Below the pieces are notes generated by a model. It did not search any database, had not been told where the DNA came from, and was given only the letters and a program-made list of their open reading frames with translations. Positions 31,489-37,131 of a stretch of 37,131 nt of DNA are shown here, one piece after another. The translations under genes and the position numbers were made by a program. How positions within the stretch are numbered: the stretch's first letter is position 1; the number at the start of each line of letters is the position of its first letter. Source of the stretch: a virus; the IMG/VR virus record IMGVR_UViG_3300031645_001454, positions 1 through 37,131 of that record; one strand, written 5' to 3'.

Positions 31489-31929
31489 ATGCAATATATA
31501 GCAACTGATCAACCTGGGGTGGTGATCCCGGTCAACCCCGACGGAGAGCCGCAATGGGCGATTAACCCCACTTGCCCACAATGGGCAACATACGAGCAAT
31601 GGCAGGCGCTACCCGGGAGTGTTTTGTTCCCGGCGCGGCCATCGGAGTTTCATGAATTTATTAACGGCGCTTGGCAGCTGGGAGATCTAAACGAGGCCCG
31701 GAGGAGGCTACAAACCCGCAACAAGAAAGCTTGCCGGGGCCATATTTTAGCTAAATATCCAGTCGAGATCCAGCATAGTATGAACGCTGGGGTCTATGGC
31801 AGTGAAAGCCTGACGGCTTATCAGGAATTTCTGGCGGCTTGTATTGCCGAAGAAAATCGGGTTTTTGATCTCTTGGAGGCCGCTATTGATCCAACTATTA
31901 TCGAAACTCCAAACTGGCCGGAGGTGTAA
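31489..31929 (+). CDS. Tail fibre assembly-like protein
   Basis: 146 residues with AGAGGTG before the ATG. The N-terminal 65 residues (Trp- and Pro-rich: PQWAINPTCPQWATYEQWQALP) resemble small beta domains in fibre-associated proteins; the rest is helical (LGDLNEARRRLQTRNKKACRGHILAKYP, SLTAYQEFLAACIAEENRVFDLLEAA), similar in layout to tail fibre assembly (Tfa-like) proteins. Its position between fibre-like genes and the DGR fits an adhesin chaperone or an attachment protein. Assignment is tentative. Confidence 0.5.
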   Translation: MQYIATDQPGVVIPVNPDGEPQWAINPTCPQWATYEQWQALPGSVLFPARPSEFHEFINGAWQLGDLNEARRRLQTRNKKACRGHILAKYPVEIQHSMNAGVYGSESLTAYQEFLAACIAEENRVFDLLEAAIDPTIIETPNWPEV

Positions 31930-31931
31930 TT

Positions 31932-32084
31932 ATGGCTAAACATAAACTTGACCAGGGGACAATAAACAATAAAAAGGCGGCCCGCCTAGCCCTGCAAAAA
32001 GAGAAAGATAAAGGTAAAGTTACTAATATGGCCGCTGCATCAGACCACCTAGAACTGATCGAAACAATCCTTGGGTTGAAATAA
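31932..32084 (+). CDS. 50-residue basic protein upstream of the DGR
   Basis: ATG at 31932, two bases after the previous stop; TAA at 32082-32084. The product is Lys/Ala-rich (MAKHKLDQGTINNKKAARLA) with a helical end (HLELIETILGLK). It is too short for routine ORF calls, but spacing and codon use fit a real gene. Function unknown. Confidence 0.5.
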   Translation: MAKHKLDQGTINNKKAARLALQKEKDKGKVTNMAAASDHLELIETILGLK

Positions 32085-32096
32085 ACAGGAGATTTT

Positions 32097-33179
32097 ATGA
32101 GTCATATAATTTCAATACCCGACGCCATGCGGCAGTCGGTAGAAGCCGCCACTGGCGGCAAAAACACGGTTATGTATGATGACCAGGGCTTGCCCAGCAT
32201 CATGGTTGAGATCCCGAAATTTAAGCTTGAGGACATCGATGCCAGTTTAGGCACGGGTATTCATCCGGCGTTTATTATCGATGGGGTTGAAAAGAACAGC
32301 ATCTTCATTGGCAAATACCAGGCGACCCTACACGACAGCCGGGCCTGTTCCCTGCCGGGATTTGACCCCGCGACGTCGATGAATTTCGATGCCGCTTTGA
32401 CTTATTGCGCCAATAAGGGCACCGGCTGGCATTTGATGACTAACGCCGAATGGGCTGCCATAGCTTTATGGTGTTGGAAAAACGGCACGATGCCGCATGG
32501 TAACAATAATTACGGGAGAGATACGACTGATAAATTTGAAACTGGCAAACTCATGGTAGCCGGTACTGTTTTGGGGGCCAGCGGCACGGCGCGTACAGCG
32601 ACTGGATCCGGCCCCGCAACCTGGAGCCATGACCACACCCCCAACGGCATTTACGATCTTAACGGCAACGTTTATGAGTGGGTTGGTGGTTTACGTCTTA
32701 ATAATGGCGAGATCCAAGTTATCGAGGATAACGACGCCGCCGTCAATACCGTCGACCAGTCATCAACCTCGACTGCCTGGCAGGCTATTGCCGCAGCCGA
32801 TGGCAGCCTGGTCGCTCCCGGCACCACTGGCAGTCTTAAATATGATGCCACCAATGCCGATGGCTCCGGCAGCGTCCAGGTTGATGATGTTGTAGATAAT
32901 CAGTCTGATGGGTCAACTTATGCAGCTAATACATTTGAGTCCATAGCGGCGGATGCCGGGATTACAGTGCCAGATAGACTCAAACAATTAGCCTTAGCCC
33001 CAGCAGGCAGTGGACTGGGGAGCGATTATATCTACATGCGCAATCTAGATGAGCGTTTGCCGGTTCGGGGTGGCGGTTGGGACTCTGGCACGAATGCCGG
33101 CGTCTTCATGCTCAACCTCTTTTACGCTCGCTCGAGTGCGAGCAGCAGTATTGGCTTTCGTCCCGCTTTTGCGATCTGA
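32097..33179 (+). CDS. DGR variable protein (FGE/C-type lectin fold, tail receptor-binding)
   Basis: 360 residues; ACAGGAG before the ATG. Residues about 1-75 form an attachment region. From about 76 the sequence has the formylglycine-generating enzyme (FGE-sulfatase) layout of DGR variable proteins: FIGKYQATLHDSRACSLPG, LTYCANKGTGWHLMTNAEWA, GIYDLNGNVYEWVGGLR and a C-terminal RLPVRGGGW...SIGFRPAFAI. This C-type-lectin-like fold displays variable residues on one face. The last 38 residues are coded by the variable repeat VR (33052-33167), and the gene stops just after it. The variable residues include W-D-S, L-F-Y and S-A-S-S-S positions. It should bind the host receptor at the tail tip. Confidence 0.93.
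   Translation: MSHIISIPDAMRQSVEAATGGKNTVMYDDQGLPSIMVEIPKFKLEDIDASLGTGIHPAFIIDGVEKNSIFIGKYQATLHDSRACSLPGFDPATSMNFDAALTYCANKGTGWHLMTNAEWAAIALWCWKNGTMPHGNNNYGRDTTDKFETGKLMVAGTVLGASGTARTATGSGPATWSHDHTPNGIYDLNGNVYEWVGGLRLNNGEIQVIEDNDAAVNTVDQSSTSTAWQAIAAADGSLVAPGTTGSLKYDATNADGSGSVQVDDVVDNQSDGSTYAANTFESIAADAGITVPDRLKQLALAPAGSGLGSDYIYMRNLDERLPVRGGGWDSGTNAGVFMLNLFYARSSASSSIGFRPAFAI
33052..33167 (+). repeat. DGR variable repeat (VR)
   Basis: 116 bases at the 3' end of the variable protein gene that match the template repeat at 33592-33707 (offset 540). Differences: 33085, 33120, 33121, 33123, 33136, 33142, 33145 and 33148, all opposite template A, plus 33081 (G against T). The final 19 bases, ATTGGCTTTCGTCCCGCT with the preceding T, contain no substitution and include the position where homing starts (IMH). 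Confidence 0.95.
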
Positions 33180-33205
33180 AATCTGTAAACCTGTAATCTG
33201 AATTA

Positions 33206-33221
33206 ATGCGCGGTAGCGCAT
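33206..33221 (+). promoter_or_regulatory. DGR target hairpin with GRNA tetraloop
   Basis: ATGCGC (33206-33211), GGTA loop (33212-33215), GCGCAT (33216-33221). The Bordetella phage BPP-1 DGR needs a hairpin or cruciform with a GRNA loop just downstream of VR for target recognition. The loop GGTA fits GRNA. The stem is 6 bp and about 35 bp from the VR end, somewhat shorter and further than in BPP-1. No equivalent follows TR. Confidence 0.55.
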
Positions 33222-33230
33222 GGAACTATA

Positions 33231-33572
33231 ATGGAAGAGTTGGTTATTAAACAAAAAGTCGAAGATATGATCGCCTATAGCTACGTGGCACTACGTCAAT
33301 TTCCTAAATCTGAACGACATGTTTTGTCGCAGGAAATAAGACTGGGTCTGTGGCGGTTGTTGCGGTTGATCATTATTTGTAACCGACGTTATTTTAAAAA
33401 GACGACCCTGCAGGATCTTGATGCTGAGCTCGACCTCTTACGCACCCAGGTCAGAATGGCCCACATTTTAGGGTTTCTTCCATTGAAAAAATATGAAGTT
33501 TGGAGTCGCGCCCTGGATGAGGTCGGCCGCCTGATCGGCGGCTGGCTGAAGTCTTTTCGGGCGCGGCAATAA
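33231..33572 (+). CDS. avd: DGR accessory variability determinant (Avd)
   Basis: 113 residues, all helical and basic, as in Avd proteins, which form a pentameric four-helix-bundle barrel that binds the reverse transcriptase and the TR RNA. Recognisable segments: KQKVEDMIAYSYVALRQFPKSERHVLSQEI (helices 1-2), GLWRLLRLIIICNRRYFKK, and LDAELDLLRTQVRMAHILGFLPLKKYEVWSRALDEVGRLIGGWLKS. The order variable protein, avd, TR, RT is the standard DGR arrangement. It begins 9 bases after the target hairpin. Ribosome site weak. Confidence 0.93.
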   Translation: MEELVIKQKVEDMIAYSYVALRQFPKSERHVLSQEIRLGLWRLLRLIIICNRRYFKKTTLQDLDAELDLLRTQVRMAHILGFLPLKKYEVWSRALDEVGRLIGGWLKSFRARQ

Positions 33573-33591
33573 GTAGGGTTAGAGATTATAT

Positions 33592-33707
33592 AGCGTTTGC
33601 CGGTTCGGGGTGGCGGTTGGTACTATGGCACGAATGCCGGCGTCTTCATGCTCAACCTCAATAACGCTCGCTCGAATGCGAACAACAATATTGGCTTTCG
33701 TCCCGCT
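33592..33707 (+). ncRNA. DGR template repeat (TR), part of the TR RNA
   Basis: A noncoding copy of VR, 116 bases. Read in the variable-protein frame it has TAC-TAT (Tyr) and six AAY (Asn) codons at the diversified sites, the usual design, because A-only changes in these never create a stop. It holds 22 adenines. The match continues at 33709-33712 beyond one C/T difference. The RNA should extend into the 170-base spacer up to the reverse transcriptase (33708-33879), which in other DGRs supplies Avd/RT binding and primes cDNA; no gene is seen there. Confidence 0.93.
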
Positions 33708-33879
33708 CTTGCTACAGCCAGAAGTTCGGTTCTCGTAACAGGAGCCGTTCCAGTGCACCTTTAAAAGGATCTCTAATCCCCGGTTTTAAACGACCGAAAA
33801 ATATAAACAGGTAGTCCGGGATAGTAGGTTTATCCGAACCCTCGTCCTGCCGCCTCTAAAAAGCTGGATCAATTTGCAA

Positions 33880-34884
33880 ATGGCAAAAACGTATAAAGAT
33901 ATTTACCCAAATGTTTACTCTTTCGAGTCGCTCTATGAGGGTTATCTGCGAGCCCGGAAAGGTAAGCGTTACCGGCCCGAAGTTTTACGTTTTACAAAGT
34001 GTTTAGAAGAAAATCTAATTCATCTGCAAAATGAGTTGATCTGGAAGATGTATAAAACCGGGCGCTATCGTGAGTTTTATGTGTATGAACCCAAACAACG
34101 CACGATTGCCGCTCTGCCTTTTCGGGACCGGGTGGTGCAGCACTCTCTAGTTGCTGCCATCGAGCCCTTATGGGAGAGGCAGTTTATTTTCGATAGCTAT
34201 GCCTGCCGGATTGGTAAAGGAACCCATGCCGGGGTTGATCGAGCTCAATTTTTTCTACGTCGACAACGTCACCGCTCGGGCTTGGTCTATGTTTTAAAGT
34301 GCGACATCAATAAATACTTTGCCAGTATCAATCATAAGGTCCTCAAACAACTACTGCGTCGTCGGATCACGTGTCCGGACACTCTATGGCTGCTCGATGA
34401 GATAGTCGACTCAACCCCTGATCCGGGGATCCCGATTGGTAATCTGACCAGCCAATTATTCGCCAATATCTATCTGCACGAGCTCGATGAATTTGTTAAA
34501 TATGGACTCAAAGAACCTACCTATATGCGCTATATGGATGACTTTATAGTCGTCCATCACGATAAAAGCTACCTGCAGGGCCTGCGCCAAAAAATTGAAA
34601 CATTTCTAAACGAACACCTTAGTTTAATAACTAATGGAAAGACCCAAATATTTCCGGTTTCAGCCACCAGGGGCCGCGCACTTGATTTTTTAGGTTATAA
34701 AATCTGGCCGACGCATCGCCGGTTAAGAAAAGATTCAGTACGGCGAATGCGTCAGAAACTTAGGCTATTCCGCAAAAATAAAATATCTCAAGAGGAGTTC
34801 CAGCGATCCCTTAACGCATGGCTTAGCCATGCCGGACATGCGGACACACACAACCTGCAAAATAAACTTTTAAAGGAAATTTAA
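33880..34884 (+). CDS. DGR reverse transcriptase
   Basis: 334 residues from the ATG at 33880; a TTG at 33874 would add two. The RT motifs are LKCDINKYFASINHKVL (motif A with Asp), GIPIGNLTSQLFANIYLHELD (motif B; SQ present, as in DGR RTs) and YMRYMDDFIVVH (motif C; YMDD, Tyr218-Asp221), then LSLITNGKTQIFPVSATRG (motif D/E) and DFLGYKIWPTHRRLR at the thumb. No maturase or endonuclease domain is present, in agreement with DGR RTs. It copies TR RNA into cDNA, misincorporating opposite adenines, for transfer to VR. Confidence 0.96.
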   Translation: MAKTYKDIYPNVYSFESLYEGYLRARKGKRYRPEVLRFTKCLEENLIHLQNELIWKMYKTGRYREFYVYEPKQRTIAALPFRDRVVQHSLVAAIEPLWERQFIFDSYACRIGKGTHAGVDRAQFFLRRQRHRSGLVYVLKCDINKYFASINHKVLKQLLRRRITCPDTLWLLDEIVDSTPDPGIPIGNLTSQLFANIYLHELDEFVKYGLKEPTYMRYMDDFIVVHHDKSYLQGLRQKIETFLNEHLSLITNGKTQIFPVSATRGRALDFLGYKIWPTHRRLRKDSVRRMRQKLRLFRKNKISQEEFQRSLNAWLSHAGHADTHNLQNKLLKEI

Positions 34885-34887
34885 AAG

Positions 34888-34980
34888 ATGAGAGAGAAAA
34901 TTCTCAGAGTGGGGGGGCGTTCTTTTTATATGCCAATTATCGAATTTGATGAAAGGAAATTCGATAATGGCCGCCGATAA
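34888..34980 (+). CDS. 30-codon open frame after the reverse transcriptase
   Basis: ATG at 34888 three bases after the RT stop, TAA at 34978-34980; it overlaps the next gene's start by 14 bases. The peptide starts MREKILRVGGRSFYMPIIEF. An AAGGAA precedes it, inside the RT end. It could be a real micro-protein or just leader sequence for the next gene. No family. Confidence 0.25.
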   Translation: MREKILRVGGRSFYMPIIEFDERKFDNGRR

Positions 34981-35191
34981 GGATTGTGATGGGGTTTGCG
35001 TTTTCCACGAAAATTATGAAACTAAAGTTAACACCGTCTATGATTGGCATTTGGGAGAAATCGAAAGGCAGAAAACTATGAGTAAAAAAATCGACAATAT
35101 GACGGCTTGGTTCCGACGTTTGGCACTTACAATTTCTGCCGGGTTGGCGCTGCAGATTTTGATACCATTAATAAGGGCGGCAATAAAATGA
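34967..35191 (+). CDS. XhlA-like holin-associated membrane protein
   Basis: 74 residues from the ATG at 34967 (AAAGGAAA upstream). N-terminal soluble and amphipathic part (ETKVNTVYDWHLGEIERQKT), then one transmembrane helix near the C-terminus (LALTISAGLALQILIPLIRAA). This is the layout of haemolysin XhlA-type lysis proteins. It is coupled to the lysozyme gene (stop TGA overlaps its ATG). It is probably a holin or holin partner in lysis. Confidence 0.65.
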   Translation: MAADKDCDGVCVFHENYETKVNTVYDWHLGEIERQKTMSKKIDNMTAWFRRLALTISAGLALQILIPLIRAAIK

Positions 35192-35604
35192 CCAATCGAG
35201 TGATCATCTCGCAATTGATTGAACATGAGGGGTTAAAATTAAAACCCTACCGCTGCCCGACCGGCAAGCTGACGATTGGGGTTGGTCGCAATCTCGAAGA
35301 TCGGGGCATAACCGAAGCCGAAGCCCTCTATTTATTAAATAATGATATCGCCGAGTGCCTGGCCGATCTGCAGACTATTTTCTCCGGCAGGTTTTGGACA
35401 CTGCCGGAGATCGTGCGCCGGGTTTTGGTCGGTATGCGCTTTAACCTGGGTGCCACAGGATTCCGCAGCTTTAAAAAGATGATCAAGGCTTGTGCTGGAG
35501 AGGATTTTGCTCAGGCCGCCCTGGAGATGCAAGATTCAAAATGGTTTACTCAAGTTGGTGATCGAGGCTCGACGCTAGTTAATATAATGTTGAAAGCAGC
35601 ATAA
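35188..35604 (+). CDS. Lysozyme, GH24 (phage T4/R21-type endolysin)
   Basis: 138 residues from the ATG at 35188. The start HEGLKLKPYRCPTGKLTIGV carries the family catalytic pattern E-8-(D/C)-5-T: Glu14, Cys23 and Thr29, where Cys replaces the Asp seen in T4 lysozyme. The later ALYLLNNDIAECLADLQTIF and GMRFNLGATGFRSFKKM segments match the C-terminal lobe. No signal or SAR anchor is present, so release depends on a holin. It cleaves peptidoglycan N-acetylmuramic acid linkages at the end of infection. Confidence 0.9.
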   Translation: MTNRVIISQLIEHEGLKLKPYRCPTGKLTIGVGRNLEDRGITEAEALYLLNNDIAECLADLQTIFSGRFWTLPEIVRRVLVGMRFNLGATGFRSFKKMIKACAGEDFAQAALEMQDSKWFTQVGDRGSTLVNIMLKAA

Positions 35605-35660
35605 CCTTCATTGGCATATAGAGTTTAACCCAAAGTAAAATTCTAAAAAAGGAGAACACC

Positions 35661-36344
35661 ATGGTTAACCAAATAAAACTAAGCCTGGCACTACTTATTC
35701 TGACCACCCTGTTAACCGGTTGTTACGGTATGCGGCCCGAAATGTACCAGGCCCGGACGGCCTATTACAACGCCCAGGTTGCCGCTTATCAAGCTCAATC
35801 AGCCCAAGCTCAACAACCATTATTGTCAATGACCACAACTGATGGCAGTAAGGTTAGTGTGGCCAATCCGATCCCTGTAGCACTGCCTGTTGTCCAGCAG
35901 GAGCGTAACGGCTGGGTTGATTTCGGCAAAACTATTATAAACTCTACACCGTTGTCAATACTGGCAGGGGGCTGGTCAGCATCGAAACTGCTTAAATACT
36001 CAACCGGTGATGTTAATATAAATGGTGACGGAAATACCGCGAGCCCGATTAGTAACTCGTACAACACCAAAACTACTGATATCGCGTCTACAGGAGACGA
36101 CAGCACTCTTGACCAGCATGCCGACAGCAGCGACAATAGTAGTGTTGATAAGAGCGACAGTAGCGATAACAGTAATAATAGCGACAATAGTGATAACAGT
36201 AGCGTAGACAACAGTGATAACCGAACTGATTATGACAACCAGACGGCAACTCCGACAATTGTTGAGCAGCCGGCACCAGTGATTGTAGACCCGGTTATAG
36301 TCAATCCCAAAGTTGTCAATCCAGTGGTATTAAATAATAACTAA
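35661..36344 (+). CDS. Ser/Asp/Asn-rich lipoprotein
   Basis: 227 residues; AAAGGAG upstream. The lipobox LTGC gives lipidation at Cys21 after a 20-residue signal peptide. Next is an Ala/Gln/Tyr-rich helix (YYNAQVAAYQAQSAQAQQ), a middle domain (SKVSVANPIPVALP, INSTPLSILAGGWSASKLLK), and then a low-complexity run at about 148-193 made of Ser, Asp and Asn (coded by GAYAGY-type triplets at 36120-36225), ending in Pro/Val. It follows the lysozyme, where outer spanins occur, but is much longer than those. It may act at the outer membrane in lysis or lysogenic conversion. Confidence 0.65.
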   Translation: MVNQIKLSLALLILTTLLTGCYGMRPEMYQARTAYYNAQVAAYQAQSAQAQQPLLSMTTTDGSKVSVANPIPVALPVVQQERNGWVDFGKTIINSTPLSILAGGWSASKLLKYSTGDVNINGDGNTASPISNSYNTKTTDIASTGDDSTLDQHADSSDNSSVDKSDSSDNSNNSDNSDNSSVDNSDNRTDYDNQTATPTIVEQPAPVIVDPVIVNPKVVNPVVLNNN

Positions 36345-36397
36345 ACGCGCTCAGTGGCAACGCTGGCGGCGGTAATTATCGCGGAGGAGCTGGAAAT

Positions 36398-36598
36398 ATG
36401 GATATCCCAAACGTAAACATAACTGTCCCGGATCTCGATGACAAGTCGTTAGTGATCATTGCTGTAACGATTATCGCATGTTGGGCAAGTTGGGTGCTGA
36501 AAGATAACGTTGCGGCAATCACTTTGATTGTTTCAAATGCTTTTTCTGGGTTGTTTGGTATCGCCGTCGGCAGAGCCTTGCCACCTAAAGTGCCATGA
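36398..36598 (+). CDS. Two-helix membrane protein, holin-like
   Basis: 66 residues with GGAGGAG before the ATG. Hydrophobic helices at about 19-35 (LVIIAVTIIACWASWVL) and 40-58 (AAITLIVSNAFSGLFGIAVG) separated by a short polar turn, with a short charged N-terminus and a basic/Pro end. Size and topology match a class II holin. It is the second holin candidate in this module besides 34967-35191. Overlaps the next start by 4 bases. Confidence 0.6.
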   Translation: MDIPNVNITVPDLDDKSLVIIAVTIIACWASWVLKDNVAAITLIVSNAFSGLFGIAVGRALPPKVP

Positions 36599-37131
36599 TC
36601 TATGTTCTTAATTACGCAGGCCTGAGCCCGATCAGTGCTGGCATTCAACTGGCCACCTGGTCGCGGTTTAGTCATTCAGCCATCGCCAATAAATCCGGCC
36701 TAACTGTCGAAGCCTGGCATATCGGCGGCGTCGACCTGGCCGCCGATCCGTGGGAGAATCATACCCTGGGGACGCCGGTAATCATCTACAGCCTCGATAT
36801 CTCTGAAGCCGTGGCCGCTCGGATCTGGGATGCCGTTTGCGGCGAAATCGGTAAAAAGTACGACTTCCGCGCCCTGGCCGGGTTTATCCCTGCAACCCGT
36901 TGGCTCTGGCGTGACGATTCTGAAAAATGGTTCTGCAGTCACTTGAGCGCCTGGGCCTGCAAAAAGGGTGGGTATCCCCTGTTTTCCGAGCAAACCAAGC
37001 TTTATAAGATCAGCCCCGGCCTGATCGATACCAGCAGTCAACTTAAGATTTTGGGTGTTGTGACAGACTTTAAAGAGTTTAGGCAGGAGGTAAGGGAAGA
37101 GACAGAAAAAAACACAAGCAATACCACCTAG
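36595..37131 (+). CDS. Permuted papain-like hydrolase (YiiX / NlpC-P60-like)
   Basis: 178 residues, complete, ending with TAG at the window edge. The layout fits circularly permuted NlpC/P60 enzymes: the catalytic His comes first (WSRFSHSAIA, His27), and the Cys late (EKWFCSHLSAWACKKGG, Cys114). VEAWHIGGV and YDFRALAGF segments between them fit too. The C-terminal tail is highly charged. Such proteins hydrolyse amide or ester bonds in lipids or peptides; here a role in lysis or modification of the envelope is possible. The start overlaps the holin-like gene's stop, which suggests a joint function. Confidence 0.7.
   Translation: MIYVLNYAGLSPISAGIQLATWSRFSHSAIANKSGLTVEAWHIGGVDLAADPWENHTLGTPVIIYSLDISEAVAARIWDAVCGEIGKKYDFRALAGFIPATRWLWRDDSEKWFCSHLSAWACKKGGYPLFSEQTKLYKISPGLIDTSSQLKILGVVTDFKEFRQEVREETEKNTSNTT

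Noticed and set aside
32629-33254. Other open frames over the DGR variable gene on either strand
   Set aside because: They are shadows of the clear 32097-33179 frame, which carries the family motifs and VR.
33573-33879. A second variable protein gene fragment at TR
   Set aside because: The segment reads like the end of the variable protein, but it has no start or upstream coding sequence and differs from VR only at A positions (plus one T). It is the template, not a pseudogene.
36120-36225. Possible CRISPR-like or spacer-repeat structure
   Set aside because: The repetition is of 3- and 6-base codon units in frame with a lipoprotein gene; no spaced direct repeats of CRISPR type occur anywhere in the window.

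Overview
The window is nearly all one temperate, tailed, dsDNA prophage of siphophage (lambda-like) plan, integrated in a Gram-negative bacterium of moderately high GC. The host is perhaps a Desulfobacterota / deltaproteobacterial relative, judged from the DUF2845-type secreted proteins, the TTCAAAG/TTCAGAG intergenic repeats and protein style; this assignment is low confidence. About 500 bases at the left look like host DNA: the truncated 5' part of a group II intron, two terminators and a displaced tRNA-Thr 3' half that serves as an att site. The integrase gene stops exactly at that site. The right prophage end and the intact tRNA are not in the window.

Layout. (1) 543-3572, minus strand: integrase, a DUF2845-like secreted protein, a membrane zinc-ribbon protein and a CI-like repressor that lacks a peptidase domain. 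(2) 3667-9977, plus strand: early genes, including small unknowns, a zinc-ribbon/HTH regulator, a C5 cytosine methyltransferase with a six-fold repeated target domain, and a P4-alpha/D5-type primase-helicase. Directly after it (10098-10364) is an iteron cluster around an AT-rich core, a good candidate replication origin. (3) 10585-16263: a second zinc-ribbon/HTH regulator paralogous to the first, a SLOG/DUF2493 protein, small and large (GpA-type) terminase, and small AT-rich cargo genes separated by imperfect inverted repeats that resemble integron attC sites. (4) 16601-26670: gpW-like joiner, portal, S49 protease with an internally started scaffold, decoration protein, capsid, tail completion, tail tube, chaperone and tape measure. 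Copies of a 57-bp palindrome-ended repeat and clusters of 7-bp repeats sit in the gaps. (5) 26781-32084: tail-tip proteins, one carrying about 14 tryptophan-centred repeats, then three consecutive genes with signal peptides, one with fibre-like sequence.

(6) 32097-34884 is the most striking part: a complete diversity-generating retroelement (DGR). It has a formylglycine-generating-enzyme/C-type-lectin-fold variable protein with its variable repeat (VR) at the very 3' end, a GRNA-tetraloop hairpin downstream, an Avd accessory protein, the template repeat (TR) exactly 540 bp after VR, and a reverse transcriptase with YMDD. TR and VR differ at 8 of 22 template adenines and at only 1 of 94 other positions, the signature of adenine-directed mutagenic retrohoming. 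The phage probably diversifies a receptor-binding tail-tip protein this way. (7) 34967-37131 is a lysis and envelope module: XhlA-like protein, GH24 lysozyme, a Ser/Asp/Asn-rich lipoprotein, a two-helix holin-like protein and a permuted NlpC/P60 (YiiX-like) hydrolase.
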